Source of the DNA: Fusobacterium necrophorum subsp. necrophorum
Lineage (GTDB): Bacteria > Fusobacteriota > Fusobacteriia > Fusobacteriales > Fusobacteriaceae
Direction of reading: 5' to 3'
Assembly: GCF_004006635.1 (NCBI RefSeq)
Contig: NZ_CP034842.1
Location: forward strand, 2,108,001 to 2,172,000
DNA: 64,000 nucleotides
The notes below the pieces were generated by a model, which searched no databases, had not been told where the DNA came from, and was given only the letters and a program-made list of their open reading frames with translations. Shown one piece after another: positions 63,801 to 64,000 of this stretch (positions are counted from its first letter, which is position 1; every line of letters starts with the position of its first letter). The position numbers and the translations under genes were made by a program.

Positions 63801-64000
63801 TCGAGCAACACATTTAATGGCAGAAGCTTCTGTAGGAAAAAATTTAAGCTCTCGAAACTTAGATTTTAAAGCATCTTATGATGGACATAGGACAGAAGAA
63901 GTGGAATTCAAAGGAGCAAAAATGCCGGATTATACTGTATGGACTGGAATTGGAGTCGAACATGATTTTACAGATCAATTTTCTATGTATACAAATTATG
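60895..64000 (+). CDS. Subtilisin-type autotransporter serine protease, lipoprotein-like (3' end outside window)
   Basis: Over 1035 residues, still open at the right edge. The signal peptide ends in LIGTSC (C22) followed by a Gly/Ser stretch, resembling a lipoprotein signal. The S8 protease domain (about 115-500) has D140 (VAVMD), H179 (GSDHGYRVA) and S398 (AGSSFAAPKVAGAAAL). A passenger beta-repeat follows (GKGSLALTGDNSYTGSTVV, about 528), and from about 787 an autotransporter barrel begins (SSVWMSYINANGRISQKG). AAGGAGGA precedes the start. It resembles fusolisin of F. nucleatum and NalP of Neisseria in layout; orthology is unverified. Confidence 0.9.
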   Translation, partial: MKKRKEVMALFFLVTALIGTSCSSGGGGHGGSGPGVDSVPIGSVRDKKGGITKPDVKMGFPVVSNPELIVSVTPNTPTTPSPSTALEPVVTPSIITTDPSVAPGDFVGGKRQNQVQLNSVEIPKDANNYNGSGVTVAVMDSDFLSYEFANSLKTDKLKGRFQQYEEIGPGSGTQNGSDHGYRVARVVADIQEGIAKGANIVGTTFGIRSGSGVGIRTDANKYLELFKKRPDIKIFNQSFGQTMDITRYKAYIQNQLYRYYGNIEENFKRVLEQEYSHYKKGVNEDRLFIWAAGNTVRRTSTYTEYFDNPMVEAGLPYYMKELEKGWLAVVGLDLRNPDEPKEFENGKSGGHLARAGVAANWAIATDGVMDIKHGIGGYDSDARKSYHKTDTVTIAGSSFAAPKVAGAAALIKQKYPWMGANELRQTILTTAKEVEDLYRSTNRGHWVPIGNHMERWENYNERRHLTKEQLRNIYGWGILDVNKAINGPAKFDRRLTTLTDVNGRFKANIADANMRSIFSNDISGDGGLYKTGKGSLALTGDNSYTGSTVVHQGNLEVYKGLKSDVTIDKEGRLILSQNSRLANVSNGGTVENIGSGAIIQGNYNSTANSLLIADVGSRLKIQGTTRLENGSTLAVLPQKYVSSTAVSTPMLESAGGVQGLFDVVLAPAMIKTKIDQSGNQINLTVQRRNVEEVMSGQGESVENVARNLEEAYKDADEGKTNLSFKNTLAELQGIGSTASLAGYMSSLSGEVYASAQLLTFQQTQAVNRDLSNRMASLSNLDGKHESSVWMSYINANGRISQKGYDKANTRLNSGQFGLDTKVGKNSILGVAINYSKANAYFDHYAGTSESDGIGVSVYGRHKLTDNLYAQGRIGIASLSTDVERQVLNGHSNIHHHDILYSAYAEVGYDMKKDNFKVTPFVGFSHDMLKRGSFDENVNDLSISANKKTYHKDMIVVGMKAQYDIAHDKGRATHLMAEASVGKNLSSRNLDFKASYDGHRTEEVEFKGAKMPDYTVWTGIGVEHDFTDQFSMYTNY

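Noticed and set aside
1..64000. CRISPR array or intact insertion sequence.
   Set aside because: No regularly spaced repeats of CRISPR size were seen; the only multi-copy repeat is the 54-bp hairpin, and the only transposase-like gene is a broken TnpB.

Overview
The window is AT-rich DNA from an anaerobic, Gram-negative, butyrate-type fermenter, most likely a Fusobacterium (possibly the F. necrophorum lineage). This assignment is inferred from TonB-receptor and autotransporter genes, butyrate-pathway enzymes, a rubredoxin/rubrerythrin/flavodiiron oxygen defence set and Fusobacterium-like multicopy AAA/PD-(D/E)XK genes. It rests on protein families only; no database search was possible.

Layout. 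1-9060 is one tight plus-strand operon: the end of a histidine kinase, then ileS, lspA, glyQ, glyS, folE, a folB-folK fusion and folP. trxA follows. 9481-24728 is accessory: two AAA-ATPase_like/PD-(D/E)XK genes, TrkH/TrkA potassium uptake on the minus strand, a TonB receptor co-transcribed with a 1267-residue autotransporter, and a two-gene AAA15 + DUF4435 module resembling the PARIS anti-phage system (AriA/AriB). Three nearly identical 54-bp hairpin repeats (9481, 20771, 22942) precede the two AAA genes and the PARIS-like pair.

24996-28127 encodes an acyl-CoA dehydrogenase fused to an ETF-alpha FAD domain and a rubredoxin, followed by a flavodiiron protein; together they look like a route from acyl-CoA to O2 or NO. 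28245-33536 (minus) is a shikimate operon (aroA, aroC, chorismate mutase, aroE, aroQ) ending in fhs. With folE/folBK/folP it covers much of folate and one-carbon supply. 33720-43164 carries fabG, thiolase, a COG2509 flavoprotein, an alcohol dehydrogenase, a BI-1 family membrane protein, a small outer-membrane barrel and two SGNH-domain proteins, one fused to an acyltransferase-3 domain. Rubrerythrin (43449) has a PerR-like operator.

44178-52168 is a complete glycogen operon (glgP, glgB, glgC, glgD, glgA) behind an attenuator-like leader. 52356-55848 is a fructose operon (DeoR-type regulator, fruK, fruA). Then come a cysteine desulfidase (minus), a sirtuin, a homocysteine methyltransferase domain protein (minus) and tRNA-Thr(GGU). 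59603-60600 is a decayed stretch with TnpB and HicA remnants. The window ends inside a subtilisin-type autotransporter protease with a lipoprotein-like signal peptide (60895 onward).
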